Positions 35,045-44,906 of a stretch of DNA of 64,000 nt are shown one piece after another. Each line of letters starts with the position of its first letter. Position 1 is the first letter of the stretch. The notes beneath the pieces are model-generated. The model saw nothing but the letters and a program-made list of their open reading frames with translations. It did no database searches and was not told the DNA's origin. The position numbers and the translations under genes were made by a program. This DNA is from JAEUWI01 sp942492815. Its GTDB lineage: Bacteria > Hydrogenedentota > Hydrogenedentia > Hydrogenedentales > JAEUWI01. Location: contig OW818658.1 in assembly GCA_942492815.1 (NCBI GenBank), forward strand, positions 1,364,001-1,428,000, read 5' to 3'.

Positions 35045-36787
35045 TCACTTTTTCCCCGCGCGGTCCACGGCCTGACGGAGGGCGGGGCGTACGCGGTGGT
35101 GGTAGGGATCATCGGTCTCCAATTGGCAGTGGTAGATCTCGACCAGGCGCAGGAGGGCCGCTTCGGCGGCGGGACTCTCCAATCCCGCGCCTGCGAAGCG
35201 CTCGCGGTCAAGGAGGGCGCGAAGGTGGAGGATTTCCCAGCGCCAGCTTGTGCGCGCCCATTCGGGCAAGCGGGCATGAACACCCTCCGCCAGTGCGAAG
35301 GCGCGATGCACTTCTTCGGCGTTGGCCGGCTCCTTGGCGAAGGCGCGGCTTGCGGCGCTTTCAAGAAGATTCACGAGCGCCAGCACGTCTTCCGTCACAT
35401 TCGGGCCGAACTCATAGGCGATGTACTCTTCCAGTGTGGTCCGTGCGGATTGATCGCGATTCCAGTAGAACTGGAGGACGATGGCCTTGCTCATGTCTTC
35501 GTAGATGCCTTCGCTGTAGGGGAAGCCGCCGGAGACGGACTGTTTCACCTGATCCCACAAGCGCTGGAAGCGCGTGGGCAGAGGATGGGCGCCGACGCCG
35601 CCCCAGGGCCAATTGCCCCACATGCTGATCTCGGGGAAGTTGATGAGGGGCAGTTTGCCGGGCACGGTCACGTCCAGCGGATAGCGCGGGAAGTCTTCGT
35701 GGGAATCGGCCAGGATGTAGTTTGCCCAGTCATTCTGCTTTGCGAGTACGTCCGTGAGGCCCTGCCATTCTCCCTCGGGTGGCGTGTCGAACATCCAGGT
35801 GCTCACGATGGTCTTCAGATTCGGGAAATACTTGCGGCCGAGGAGCGTCAGGTCCCGGGAAATCTTCACATAGCCGTTCCTGCCCCAGGGCGCGCACTGA
35901 TCGCAGGAGCAGCCGCCTTCGTCATAGGGCCACATGCAGACCAGGTCCAGGCCGACGTCCGCCAGTTTCTGGTAGAGAATTTCGGTGTTCTCCATGAGGT
36001 AGGCGTGGCCCTTGGGATTGCTGGGACAGATGGGGTGGCCGCTGTTTCCCCGGCGCTTCGTGGGGTCGGGCAGGCGCGCTGCGCGGATGTCCTCCGGTGC
36101 GCCGATGAACATGCAGTTGTTCAATCCCGTTACGAACTGGAGGCCGAGTTCCCGTGCGGAGACCACATACTGGCGCAGCTTCGCCATGGCGGGTTCCGCT
36201 TCGGGGTCGTCCCAGCCCTGCAGATTGATCATGGGGAAGATGACCATGATGGCATTCACGCCCCAGAGCGCGAGGTCTTCCATGTAGCGAATCACTTCCG
36301 CTTCCAGCGCTTCGTGATACCAGTTGTGGAAGTGAGAGGCGAAGTACATGCCCCGTAGGGAGCCCTGCGGCGCCGAAGTGCCGCGCCAGGTCGAGGGCTG
36401 AAAGCCGCCATCGTAGCCGCTGGTGCGAAGGAACTTCCCAATGCCATAGAGCAGGCCGCTCGGTGATCCACCCGCAATGCGCACCGCGCCGCGCTTCTCA
36501 TCGATACGGAAGGCTTCCAGAGGGAGTTCCTTGTCCACCGTCAAGACAATCTTTGCGCCGCTTCTACCCTCTAGAACGCGAATGGAACAACGCTGTTCGA
36601 TTCGATCCTTCAAGATCGCAAAGCCCCGGGCGACGAGGGGAGCCCCGTCCGCGTTGATTCGAACCTTCAGGGTCGGTGCGGTGGAGTTCTTCTCAGCCGC
36701 ATGGGCGGTGCCGGTCACGTCGGCGAAGCCGGCCAGGCCCAGCGCGGTGGCGCCCTTCAGGAAAGTTCTTCGGTTGTGTGCGTTCAT
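35045..36787 (-). CDS. Tat-exported glycosidase-like protein with GH20/GH67-type N-domain
   Basis: This 580-residue protein begins with a twin-arginine signal (NRRTFLKGATALGLAG). A beta-N-acetylhexosaminidase/alpha-glucuronidase-like N-terminal domain (LTVDKELPLEAFRI, SPSGLLYGIGKFLR) follows. A TIM-barrel-like region then carries CMWPYDEGGCSCDQCAPWG. Exact family and substrate are not clear. The ATG at 36787 follows GGAGAGAG and starts the Tat signal. It is convergent with the upstream block and divergent from the beta-helix gene. Confidence 0.78.
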   Translation of the reverse strand: MNAHNRRTFLKGATALGLAGFADVTGTAHAAEKNSTAPTLKVRINADGAPLVARGFAILKDRIEQRCSIRVLEGRSGAKIVLTVDKELPLEAFRIDEKRGAVRIAGGSPSGLLYGIGKFLRTSGYDGGFQPSTWRGTSAPQGSLRGMYFASHFHNWYHEALEAEVIRYMEDLALWGVNAIMVIFPMINLQGWDDPEAEPAMAKLRQYVVSARELGLQFVTGLNNCMFIGAPEDIRAARLPDPTKRRGNSGHPICPSNPKGHAYLMENTEILYQKLADVGLDLVCMWPYDEGGCSCDQCAPWGRNGYVKISRDLTLLGRKYFPNLKTIVSTWMFDTPPEGEWQGLTDVLAKQNDWANYILADSHEDFPRYPLDVTVPGKLPLINFPEISMWGNWPWGGVGAHPLPTRFQRLWDQVKQSVSGGFPYSEGIYEDMSKAIVLQFYWNRDQSARTTLEEYIAYEFGPNVTEDVLALVNLLESAASRAFAKEPANAEEVHRAFALAEGVHARLPEWARTSWRWEILHLRALLDRERFAGAGLESPAAEAALLRLVEIYHCQLETDDPYHHRVRPALRQAVDRAGKK

Positions 36788-36968
36788 GGATTGCTCTCTC
36801 CTCTTCCGTGGAGCCCCGATTCGCTCCAGTATCCCCCGTGTATCGCAAGGCTGGCGCCCGATGCGCGTCGGCCTATTGTAACCCATGGAACTCGGATACG
36901 CGATCAGCACTTTGTTAAACTGGCTCGTGCAGCGTAATAGGCCGATCCATCCAACGAGAGGAATCCAT

Positions 36969-39263
36969 GTGAGCGTCCATAGCCGATGTCTTATTGTCGT
37001 GTGTTTCGCCCTGGTCCTCGCCGGGTGCCAGAGTGTGCCCCATCGGGGACTTTCCGAATCCGCGGCGTCCCATTCGGCCGATTTCTATGTGGCGGTCGAT
37101 GGATCGGATGGATGGTCCGGTCGCCTCGCCGAGCCGAACCGGGAAAGAAGCGACGGGCCCTTTGCGACCCTCGGGTGCGCGCGGGATGCGGTGCGCCAAT
37201 TGAAATCGGAAGGTGGCAAGCGCGATATTCGTGTCTTGATTCGTGGCGGAACCTATCGACTGGACGAGACAGTGGTCTTTTCCCTGGCGGACGCCGCGCC
37301 GGAAGGGGGGACGATCACCTATGCGGCCTTTGAAGGCGAGCGGCCCGTGTTTACCTCCGCCATTCCGATCATGGGTTGGAAGCGCCTGGAGAAGAAGCAC
37401 CCCTTCTTGCCCGAGAAGGCCCGCGAGGAAGTCTGGATTGCCGAGGCGCCCGCCGAGTTGGATGTGGTGCGCTCGCTCTTCGACGGAACCGAACGCTTGC
37501 CCCGGGCGCGCTCGGCGGGCTTCACGCCCGTGCCGCTGCAGGCGAAGGACCCGCTGCCGCCGGACCAGATGCGCTGCCCCGAGGGGGCCGTGAAGAATTG
37601 GCCCGACCTCGCGAACGGCGAACTCCGCGTCATACCCAATTGCGACTACGAAATGTGTCTGCTGCCCTTGGCTGAAGTGGACGAAGCGAAAAGCGTCCTG
37701 CGCACGACGGCCCCCGCATCGCGCACGATGGGCAGGGTTAAGTTCTTCGATGAGACGGCGTGGGTGGAGAACGTCATGGAAGTGCTCGACCGGCCGGGCG
37801 AGTGGGTCTACAGCGCGGCGGAGCGCCGGCTCTATCTTTGGCCCATCGGGGGCACGCCCTCAAGCTTGATCACGGCACCAAAGCTGACGGAACTAATCCG
37901 GGTGGAAGGAGATATCGACTACGAGGGCCCGACCGACACACCGGTAACGGGGCTGACATTTCGCGGGCTCACCTTCACCGGGGGCGAGCGCCGACCCTGG
38001 GACGGCGACACCCATGGCGAGCTGCAACACAAGTGGGAGCACTTCGATTCGCCCACCGCGCTGGTCCGATTTCGCGGCACGCAGGATTGCGCCGTCGAAG
38101 CCTGTCGTTTCATCGATTCCAGCGGCGCGGGACTGCGCTTCGACCTCACCAGCCTGAATAACCGCGTCGTGGGCAACGAAATGGCGCATCTGGGCGGCGT
38201 GGGCATTCTTGTAGCGGGTTATGGCCCCGGCACGAAGGACGTGAGCAAGCACAACGACGTGTCCAACAACTGGGTGCACCACATCGGCGAAGAATACTGG
38301 GCTTCGCCCGCGATCATGGTCTGGCAGAGCGGCGAGAACAAGGTAACCCACAACCTCATTCACAACACACCCTACTCGGGCATCACCGTCAGTGGCCGCA
38401 CGGGCTGGACCGCCGAAACGGAGGACACCTTTCGCGCCCATGAGGCGAAGCCGCCCGCGTACGAGGAGCTGCTGAAGCAAAAGCCCGGCGCAACCACGGC
38501 CTATCGCGAATGGTGGGAGGGGCGCGAGCCTTACATGCACGGGCGGAAGAACTTCGTGGCATGGAACGACATTCATACCATCATGGAAGTGATGGGGGAT
38601 GGCAACGCGATCTACATCTCCGGCACGGGCCGGGAGAATCACATCTATCAGAATTACATCCACCACATCGACGGGGACGGCGTAGCCTCCGGTCTTCGCT
38701 GCGACAACGATCAGTACGAGACCATCATCGAGGGCAACGTGCTCTACAAGATTCGAAGCGCCCAGACCGGCATTTCCACGACCGAAATGAACCACATTCT
38801 GAACAACATGATCGTGGATATCATCCCCAGTCGCCGTCCGATCACCCGGCCCAACATCGTCCACGGCTACATTGCCGTGCCCAACGAGATGTGGCCCTTT
38901 GAAGGCGCAAGAATACAGCGCAACATCATCTGGTCGCCCCGTGCGGACTATTGGCCTATCGTCGAGCACAAGAGCCTGGCCACGGGCGCGGGGGATCGGC
39001 TTAAAGGTACCTTCACGGATAACAACCTCTACTGGTGTCCCGAAGTTCCCGCGTGGGGCCAGCGCCACATCGACGAGCAGCGGGGCAAGGGTTACGGTGT
39101 GGAAACACACAGTCTCTCGGCCGACCCGATGTTTTTTGATCTCGAGAAGGGCGACTTGCGCCTGAAACCCGACTCGCCCGCGTTCACCCTTGGCTTTGAG
39201 GCGTGGGATGTGTCAACCGCCGGGCTGGAACCGGGCCACCGTTATCACATCCCGAAACCTTGA
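36969..39263 (+). CDS. Right-handed beta-helix lipoprotein
   Basis: This 764-residue protein has a lipobox (ALVLAGCQ) after a short signal, then a DUF1565/pectin-lyase-like beta-helix (DFYVAVDGSDGWSG ... FATLGCARDAV, typical N-cap; repeated VxxNxxHH turns in 400-680). Such proteins bind or cleave polysaccharides. The start is GTG at 36969, preceded by GAGAGGA and giving the lipoprotein signal directly. An ATG at 36885 would put 28 residues before it. Enzymatic activity is not shown by sequence. Confidence 0.82.
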   Translation: MSVHSRCLIVVCFALVLAGCQSVPHRGLSESAASHSADFYVAVDGSDGWSGRLAEPNRERSDGPFATLGCARDAVRQLKSEGGKRDIRVLIRGGTYRLDETVVFSLADAAPEGGTITYAAFEGERPVFTSAIPIMGWKRLEKKHPFLPEKAREEVWIAEAPAELDVVRSLFDGTERLPRARSAGFTPVPLQAKDPLPPDQMRCPEGAVKNWPDLANGELRVIPNCDYEMCLLPLAEVDEAKSVLRTTAPASRTMGRVKFFDETAWVENVMEVLDRPGEWVYSAAERRLYLWPIGGTPSSLITAPKLTELIRVEGDIDYEGPTDTPVTGLTFRGLTFTGGERRPWDGDTHGELQHKWEHFDSPTALVRFRGTQDCAVEACRFIDSSGAGLRFDLTSLNNRVVGNEMAHLGGVGILVAGYGPGTKDVSKHNDVSNNWVHHIGEEYWASPAIMVWQSGENKVTHNLIHNTPYSGITVSGRTGWTAETEDTFRAHEAKPPAYEELLKQKPGATTAYREWWEGREPYMHGRKNFVAWNDIHTIMEVMGDGNAIYISGTGRENHIYQNYIHHIDGDGVASGLRCDNDQYETIIEGNVLYKIRSAQTGISTTEMNHILNNMIVDIIPSRRPITRPNIVHGYIAVPNEMWPFEGARIQRNIIWSPRADYWPIVEHKSLATGAGDRLKGTFTDNNLYWCPEVPAWGQRHIDEQRGKGYGVETHSLSADPMFFDLEKGDLRLKPDSPAFTLGFEAWDVSTAGLEPGHRYHIPKP

Positions 39264-39436
39264 TTACCGAATCGCGGTCCGCGACATATCGCGCGTTGAT
39301 TTCCCGCTTGTTCGCGGAGGGAGGTCTGCCGTACACTGTTTGTGTGTTGTGTAATTGCAACGAAGAGCAATCGTGACAGGCGTGCATCGACGGGGGAGTC
39401 GATGTCGAGCGAGCGCCGTCGAACGGGGAGAGCCCA

Positions 39437-40321
39437 ATGAAATCCATTCGCGAAAAGATTAAAGAGAAGGGCGTCCTCGTGTCCGACGGCGCGTGGGGCA
39501 CCCTGCTGATGGCCCAGGGCCTGAAAGTGGGGGAGTGTCCGGAGCTCTGGAATGTAGAGCATCCCGATGCGGTGCGCAGCATTGCCCAGCGCTATGTGGA
39601 GTCGGGATCGGACATCGTGACCACCAACAGCTTTGGCGGATCGCGCATCAAGCTCGCGGCTTATGGGCTCGAGGACAGGATGGCCGAGATCAATCGCGCC
39701 GCCGCGCGCCTGTCCCGTGAGGCCGCCGGAGATGGGGTGAATGTGGCGGCGTCCATCGGGCCGACCGGCAAGATTTTGATGATGGGCGATATCAGCGAAG
39801 ACGAACTGGTGGAGGTTTTCGGCGCGCAGGCCCGTGCATTGGAAGAGGGCGGCGCGGATGCCTGCATCATCGAGACCTTTTCAGCCATCGACGAGGCCGT
39901 GGTGGCGGTGAAGGCGGTGAAGGCCTGCACCTCCCTTGAAATCATCTGCTCCTTTACCTACGATAGTTGTGCGGGTGAAACCTACTACACGATGATGGGC
40001 GCATCGCCCGCCGATATGGCGGCTGCCCTGCTGGACGCGGGTGCCGATATCCTGGGCACCAATTGCAGCCAGGGTTCCGAGCCCATGATCGGCGTGGTCC
40101 GGGCCCTGCGCGCGGCCGCACCGGATACGCCCATACTGGTGCATCCCAATGCCGGGTTGCCCGTGCTGACAGCCGATGGCGAATCGTACCCGGAGACGCC
40201 TGACTTCATGTCCGGCTGTGTGCCCGCCATGATCGCCGCCGGGGCCAATATCATCGGCGGCTGCTGCGGCACTTCTCCGGCCCATATTCGCGCCATCCGC
40301 GAGGCCATCGCCCGGGCATGA
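39437..40321 (+). CDS. Homocysteine S-methyltransferase domain protein
   Basis: This 294-residue protein matches the betaine-homocysteine methyltransferase/MetH N-terminal family. It has DGAWGTLLMAQGL at the N-terminus and three zinc/thiol-binding cysteines at C210 (GTNCS) and C276-C277 (GGCCG). It would transfer a methyl group to homocysteine. The methyl donor is unspecified, and a corrinoid protein is a good candidate since one is encoded nearby. It begins a plus-strand pair with the URO-D gene 21 bp downstream. Confidence 0.9.
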   Translation: MKSIREKIKEKGVLVSDGAWGTLLMAQGLKVGECPELWNVEHPDAVRSIAQRYVESGSDIVTTNSFGGSRIKLAAYGLEDRMAEINRAAARLSREAAGDGVNVAASIGPTGKILMMGDISEDELVEVFGAQARALEEGGADACIIETFSAIDEAVVAVKAVKACTSLEIICSFTYDSCAGETYYTMMGASPADMAAALLDAGADILGTNCSQGSEPMIGVVRALRAAAPDTPILVHPNAGLPVLTADGESYPETPDFMSGCVPAMIAAGANIIGGCCGTSPAHIRAIREAIARA

Positions 40322-40342
40322 TTACCCAGTAAAGGAGCCGTC

Positions 40343-41464
40343 ATGAGCACAACCACGGAAGCCACCCTGTCCACCGTCGGCCAGTTGCGCAGCTACATCG
40401 CGCCCGCCGCACCGGCCACGCGCACGCCCTGCGATGGCTCCGAGTCCGACCTGCGAGTCGAGTATGGTTTCACCCCCCTGTGGTATCGGGAAAATTGCGA
40501 CGTAGACTTTTCGGAGCGCTGGCACCTCGATCCGATTTATCGCGGCGAAACGCTGGTGCGCATGCGCCGGGAACTGAACCGGCGCTTTCCCAGTCTGCAA
40601 CTGGGCGGCGCGAATCCCGAGGCGGCGCCGTCTACGCTGGACGGTGTCCACGGGGCGCTGACCATTTCGAGAATCTTCGGTGTCGGCGCGGAGTATTACC
40701 CCGACAACTGGCCCGCCGCCCGGCATGAGTACCTGAGCGAAGCCGAGATCAAGACGCTGGAAGTGCCTGATCTTTCCTCCAACCCGGTATTTGTGCAAAT
40801 CATGGAGCAGGCGGATCTCATCGAGCGCCACTTCGGACGTATCGAAGGCTACATCAACTGGCAGGGCGTGCTGAACAACGCCTTTCGGATTCGGGGCGAC
40901 CAGATATTCATCGATCAGATGATGGATCCCGGACTCGCGTGCCACCTTTTCGAGGTGGTGACCCAGACCATGATCAGCGGCATGAAGTTGCTCTATGCCC
41001 GGCAACGTGAAACGGGCGTTATCGTCCGTCATGCCACCGTGAGCAATTGCGTCGTGAACATGGTGTCGCCCGATCAGTATCGCGAGTTTATACTTCCCTG
41101 CGACAGGATGCTGTCCGAGGCCTTTGAACACTTCGGGATCCACAATTGCGCCTGGAATGTCGATCCTTATATCGACGACTACGCCACTATCGAGAAACTT
41201 GGCTATGTGGATATGGGAATAGATTCCGACCTGCGGCGCGCGCGGGATTTGTGCCCTCGGGCTCGTCGGGCCGTGATGTATCGTCCGACCGACCTTACGG
41301 GCAAGTCACTTGACGAACTGGCAGCCGACATGGCGCGTATTCGTCGTGAACTGAGCCCCTGCGACATTGTCATGGCCGATATCGAGGCTGGTACCCCCGA
41401 CGAGCGGGTGCTGGACCTCGCCCGGCTGGTGGAAGTAACGCTGGAGATCCCACCCGACGCGTGA
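40343..41464 (+). CDS. URO-D/MtaA-type methyltransferase, member 1
   Basis: This 373-residue protein belongs to the uroporphyrinogen decarboxylase superfamily, whose corrinoid-linked members (MtaA, MtbA, CmuA) move methyl groups between corrinoid proteins and thiols or substrates. A zinc-binding H-x-C is present at H267-C269 (GIHNCAW). It follows the homocysteine methyltransferase gene with AAAGGAG before its ATG. The cognate methyl donor is unknown. Confidence 0.88.
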   Translation: MSTTTEATLSTVGQLRSYIAPAAPATRTPCDGSESDLRVEYGFTPLWYRENCDVDFSERWHLDPIYRGETLVRMRRELNRRFPSLQLGGANPEAAPSTLDGVHGALTISRIFGVGAEYYPDNWPAARHEYLSEAEIKTLEVPDLSSNPVFVQIMEQADLIERHFGRIEGYINWQGVLNNAFRIRGDQIFIDQMMDPGLACHLFEVVTQTMISGMKLLYARQRETGVIVRHATVSNCVVNMVSPDQYREFILPCDRMLSEAFEHFGIHNCAWNVDPYIDDYATIEKLGYVDMGIDSDLRRARDLCPRARRAVMYRPTDLTGKSLDELAADMARIRRELSPCDIVMADIEAGTPDERVLDLARLVEVTLEIPPDA

Positions 41465-41479
41465 GTGATGGGAAGTGCC

Positions 41480-42487
41480 TCAGTGTGAGCGGGCGTAGTC
41501 CCGAAGGCACTCCACATTGGCCAGGGGTGTGCCGCGGGGTACCTCGCAACCCGCCCCCACGATGTAGAGGGGGCCGGCGTCCCGGTAGCAGTTTTCCAGC
41601 GTGTCCGTAACGGTGTCCACGGAACTGTTGCGCAGCACCGAAACCGGATCCATGTTCCCGAGGAGCACTTGCCTGGCTCCCATGGCGTGGCGGGCTTCCG
41701 CGAGGGAGGCCAAATAGTCCAGGTCCACGATGTCGCAACCCAGGCGGCCCATCCCCGTAAGTATGGCGGACGTATTGCCGCAGATGTGGAGACGGACCAG
41801 GGTGCCCATGGCATGGAGTCCGTCCACCAGTTGCTTCTCGTAGGGGAAGACGAACTCTTCATAGAGTTGAGGGCCGATAAGGGAGGCCGCCGCATCGCCC
41901 ACGCCGATGATGTCGGCCCCGGCATCCACCTGCGCCTTCGCAAAGGCCAGGGCCATTTCCACGTTGAATGCGAAAAGGTCGTGGATGAAGGCGCCGTCGT
42001 CGTAGAAGTCCATCATGAGGGTGTTGATCCCGCGCAGGTCGGCACCCTCGGCGCAGGGGCCCTCCACCCAACCCTCAATGAGTTTCTCCCCGCCCACGCG
42101 CTCCTTGAAGAGTGCCGCGGCGAGCACCCGGTCATGCATGCGCCCACCGCCGAGGGGATCGGGCATTTTCAACGTGAGCAAGTCGGCCTTGTTCGCGAGG
42201 CGTGCATTCATCTCGTCAATCGCGGGGGGCTGGTCGTCGAAATACACCACCGTCGCGCCGCAATCCGCCGCTTCCCGGCCGGGGTCGGAGATGCAACTCA
42301 CGTGATCGAAGTCGAAGCGCTCCGCCGTGCGAATCTGGGCTTCCACCAGCACGCGGTAGTCGCTCGCATAGTCGCGATAGTGAACCCCCGTCTGGTCGGC
42401 GGCGTACATCATGGTAATGGGCATGAGCGGCAGGGAATCCGGCGTTTTCCCGGATAGCATGGCCAGAACCCGTTCGCGACCCGTCAT
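41480..42487 (-). CDS. URO-D/MtaA-type methyltransferase, member 2
   Basis: This 335-residue protein has H234-x-C236 in RLHICGNTS and a further Cys in VGAGCEVPRGTP, the classical MtaA/MtbA zinc ligands. It is likely a corrinoid:thiol (for example coenzyme or homocysteine) or substrate methyltransferase. It is transcribed toward member 1, with 15 bp between the stops, and follows member 3 by 24 bp on the same strand. The start follows GGAGGAG. Confidence 0.9.
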   Translation of the reverse strand: MTGRERVLAMLSGKTPDSLPLMPITMMYAADQTGVHYRDYASDYRVLVEAQIRTAERFDFDHVSCISDPGREAADCGATVVYFDDQPPAIDEMNARLANKADLLTLKMPDPLGGGRMHDRVLAAALFKERVGGEKLIEGWVEGPCAEGADLRGINTLMMDFYDDGAFIHDLFAFNVEMALAFAKAQVDAGADIIGVGDAAASLIGPQLYEEFVFPYEKQLVDGLHAMGTLVRLHICGNTSAILTGMGRLGCDIVDLDYLASLAEARHAMGARQVLLGNMDPVSVLRNSSVDTVTDTLENCYRDAGPLYIVGAGCEVPRGTPLANVECLRDYARSH

Positions 42488-42511
42488 ACGATTTCTCCTC
42501 CGTCGGCGGCC

Positions 42512-43945
42512 CTAGAAGGACAGCAGACATTGCCAGACATACATATTCGCCAGGGTGTCCACATTATCCCAGACGCGTTCCAGGATGCGTTCGTCGCCCT
42601 GGACCGGGGCCAGTTCCTTTCGCTTCTCCGCCCACGGCATGCAGGCACCCGCCTTCAGATTCGGGACCGGAATTCGGGTCATGGCGTCGGCAATCGAGAT
42701 GGGCGGGTTCAATCCCGGATTCGGGGGAACGGTGTAGGACCCGGTTGGGCCGTACACGCCATAGGCCCGGGTGAACTCGGTCATGGCGCGAATGTTTTCC
42801 ACACGGGCGTCGTTCTGGATGATCGCGCTCGCGTCCATGATATAGCCGCCGTCGCCCGCGACCGCGTCAATCACCTCTTTGCAGCGGGCCTTGACCTGCT
42901 CTGGCGTGCCATAGGAAAGAAGGGCATTGGGAATGCCCCCGCTGATGCAGAACTTCTTGCCGAGTACCCGGTGGGCTTCGAGAATGTCGCCGCGATCCAC
43001 GTGGTACTGGATGCTGCCGGGTGGGAGCTCCGCAAAGGCTTCCAGGTGCGCGTCCCAGTCGCCTTCGGCGTAGAAGAGGGTCTGGTGGCCGTGGGCCCAC
43101 AGGGCTTCGACAATCGGCTTCAACGTCGGCCAGTTGATGGTGTTGAAATGCTCCAGCTTCACAAAGGGCGCGCCACCCCGATGGAGCCAGAATCCGATGG
43201 GAACGTTCTTGTCGGGGTCCGCGGTCGTCAAGGCCACATTCAGCAGGTGGGGCATGAGGGCCTTGCAGGCTTCCAGCACCAGCTCCGGCCGCTCCAGCAG
43301 GTCCATCGTCAGGCCCATGTAACCCCGGAGCTTGTCGCCCAGAATGTCTAGGGGCGACTTGAAGATACCCGCGATGGCGGAGACGGTGCCACATTCCGTT
43401 TTCAATTGTTCGATGGCGGGAGGGAAGGCATTGAAGTAGGCCAGCATGGCCATGCCACCCTTGAGGAAAGACAGATTGTTGCGCGTCGTGACGGGTTCGC
43501 CAATGGGGCACACGTCTCGCGAAACGCGGGGGAGCCAGACATTCATTAGAAACCCGGTGGGGTCCGCGATGAGTTGCTCGTATTCATCGGCCTGCATGAA
43601 GGACTCGCCCTCCGGCGGCTCCAGAAATTGGAAAGCGGTGTTGGCCGAAATTTCAATGCCGGGGGTGGCGTAGTACTTCAGGCCAATCGCCTGGGTGAGG
43701 CCGGTCCAGACATAGACCATGCTCGCGGGGACGGCGTCCCAGTCAAAGTCCGAGGCGCATTTGCGCATGGCGCGAAAGGCCAAGTCGTAGTCGTGGGTCA
43801 CTTCCTGGCAGGTGTAGCCCGCATAGGTCGCGGTGAACTCCGCAGCGAATGGCCGTATCGGTATCGAATCGGGCTTCCCGTTTCGAAGGGCGGTCGTGTA
43901 GCGGTTGAAGCGTTCCGCGTAGCGTTGGGCGGGATCGTTCCCCAT
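42512..43945 (-). CDS. URO-D superfamily protein, member 3, without the HxC motif
   Basis: This 477-residue protein has the URO-D barrel with an N-terminal extension (YAGYTCQEV). The position of the usual HxC is replaced by TLFYAEGDWDAHLEAF, so the typical zinc site is absent. Its role could be substrate binding or corrinoid methylation rather than thiol transfer (inference). The ATG at 43945 is chosen over an upstream ATG at 44038 because the family-like sequence begins there. It is first in a minus-strand pair with member 2. Confidence 0.85.
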   Translation of the reverse strand: MGNDPAQRYAERFNRYTTALRNGKPDSIPIRPFAAEFTATYAGYTCQEVTHDYDLAFRAMRKCASDFDWDAVPASMVYVWTGLTQAIGLKYYATPGIEISANTAFQFLEPPEGESFMQADEYEQLIADPTGFLMNVWLPRVSRDVCPIGEPVTTRNNLSFLKGGMAMLAYFNAFPPAIEQLKTECGTVSAIAGIFKSPLDILGDKLRGYMGLTMDLLERPELVLEACKALMPHLLNVALTTADPDKNVPIGFWLHRGGAPFVKLEHFNTINWPTLKPIVEALWAHGHQTLFYAEGDWDAHLEAFAELPPGSIQYHVDRGDILEAHRVLGKKFCISGGIPNALLSYGTPEQVKARCKEVIDAVAGDGGYIMDASAIIQNDARVENIRAMTEFTRAYGVYGPTGSYTVPPNPGLNPPISIADAMTRIPVPNLKAGACMPWAEKRKELAPVQGDERILERVWDNVDTLANMYVWQCLLSF

Positions 43946-44210
43946 GGTGTTGTTCCCCGGTATTCGTGGTGCGCCCACTTCCCCAAAGGGGCGCTGGTGC
44001 CCCCTATCATAGATCGGCGGCGATGCGTTTACAATCATTATCTGCTTCGGTACCAGTCTCCGCTGCGAACCGCGGAGAATTTAGGGTGGTCTCGATGTGT
44101 CTGGGAGGAGTATGATCGGCTCAGACGCTCCGCCCGGGAGTACCCGACATGGCATCGAGGCCGTGCCCCAGACTTCCGTTGCAACGGAGTTGCCATGGAG
44201 AGACGGGAAA

Positions 44211-44879
44211 ATGGACTCATTGCTTGAATTGATTGCACTGTACACGGAACGGGGCAAAGTAAACCGGGATGCTCCCTATCCGCCCGACCTCAAGGGACAG
44301 GAAGGGGTGGACGAACTGACGGCCCGCGCGCTCGCGGAGGGCGTGGACCCAAACCGAGTCCTCAATGAAGGGCTGATGGCCGGGATGAGTCGGATCGGGG
44401 AGAAGTTCAGTCGCCATGTGGCCTTCGTTCCCGATCTGCTCATGGCCGCGCGCGCCATGGGAGCCGGTATGGCCCACCTCAAACCTTCGTTCGATTCCGG
44501 TGTGACGAAACACAAGGGCATCTTCGTCATCGGGACGGTTCAGGGCGACCTGCACGACATCGGCAAGAATCTTGTCGCCATGATCATGGAAGGCGGCGGC
44601 TGGGAAGTCGTCGATCTGGGGGTTGACGCGTCCGCAGAAAAATTCATCGCGGCCATCGACGCCCATCCCGGTTGCATCGTCGGGCTGAGCGCCCTCCTGA
44701 CGACGACGATGATGAACATGGAAAAAATCGTCCAGGCCATTAAGACGCAGCGACCCGAAACGAAAGTCATCGTGGGTGGTGCGCCGCTGACCCAGGAATT
44801 CTGCGAGAAGATTGGCGCGGACCACTATTCCCGCGATCCCCAGTCCGCGCTGCATTTCCTTGCCGCCGTGGGCACCTGA
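44211..44879 (+). CDS. Corrinoid (cobalamin-binding) methyltransferase protein
   Basis: This 222-residue protein has an N-terminal helical cap domain (DELTARALAEGVDPNRVLNEGL) and a Rossmann-like B12 domain with D-x-H-x2-G at D113, H115 and G118 (GDLHDIGKNLVAMIM). LSALLTTTMMNM and VGGAPLTQEF complete the nucleotide-loop signature. It carries the methyl-cobalamin in transfer between methyltransferases. The ATG at 44211 follows GGAGAGACGGG. Longer starts at 44097 or 44112 are unlike the family. It is divergent from URO-D member 3. Confidence 0.92.
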   Translation: MDSLLELIALYTERGKVNRDAPYPPDLKGQEGVDELTARALAEGVDPNRVLNEGLMAGMSRIGEKFSRHVAFVPDLLMAARAMGAGMAHLKPSFDSGVTKHKGIFVIGTVQGDLHDIGKNLVAMIMEGGGWEVVDLGVDASAEKFIAAIDAHPGCIVGLSALLTTTMMNMEKIVQAIKTQRPETKVIVGGAPLTQEFCEKIGADHYSRDPQSALHFLAAVGT

Positions 44880-44906
44880 TCGGCGTGGCTGGAAAGGTCG
44901 TGCGAG

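Noticed and set aside
35096..36358. Plus-strand open frame opposite the Tat-exported glycosidase-like gene
   Set aside because: Antisense shadow with no recognisable domain.
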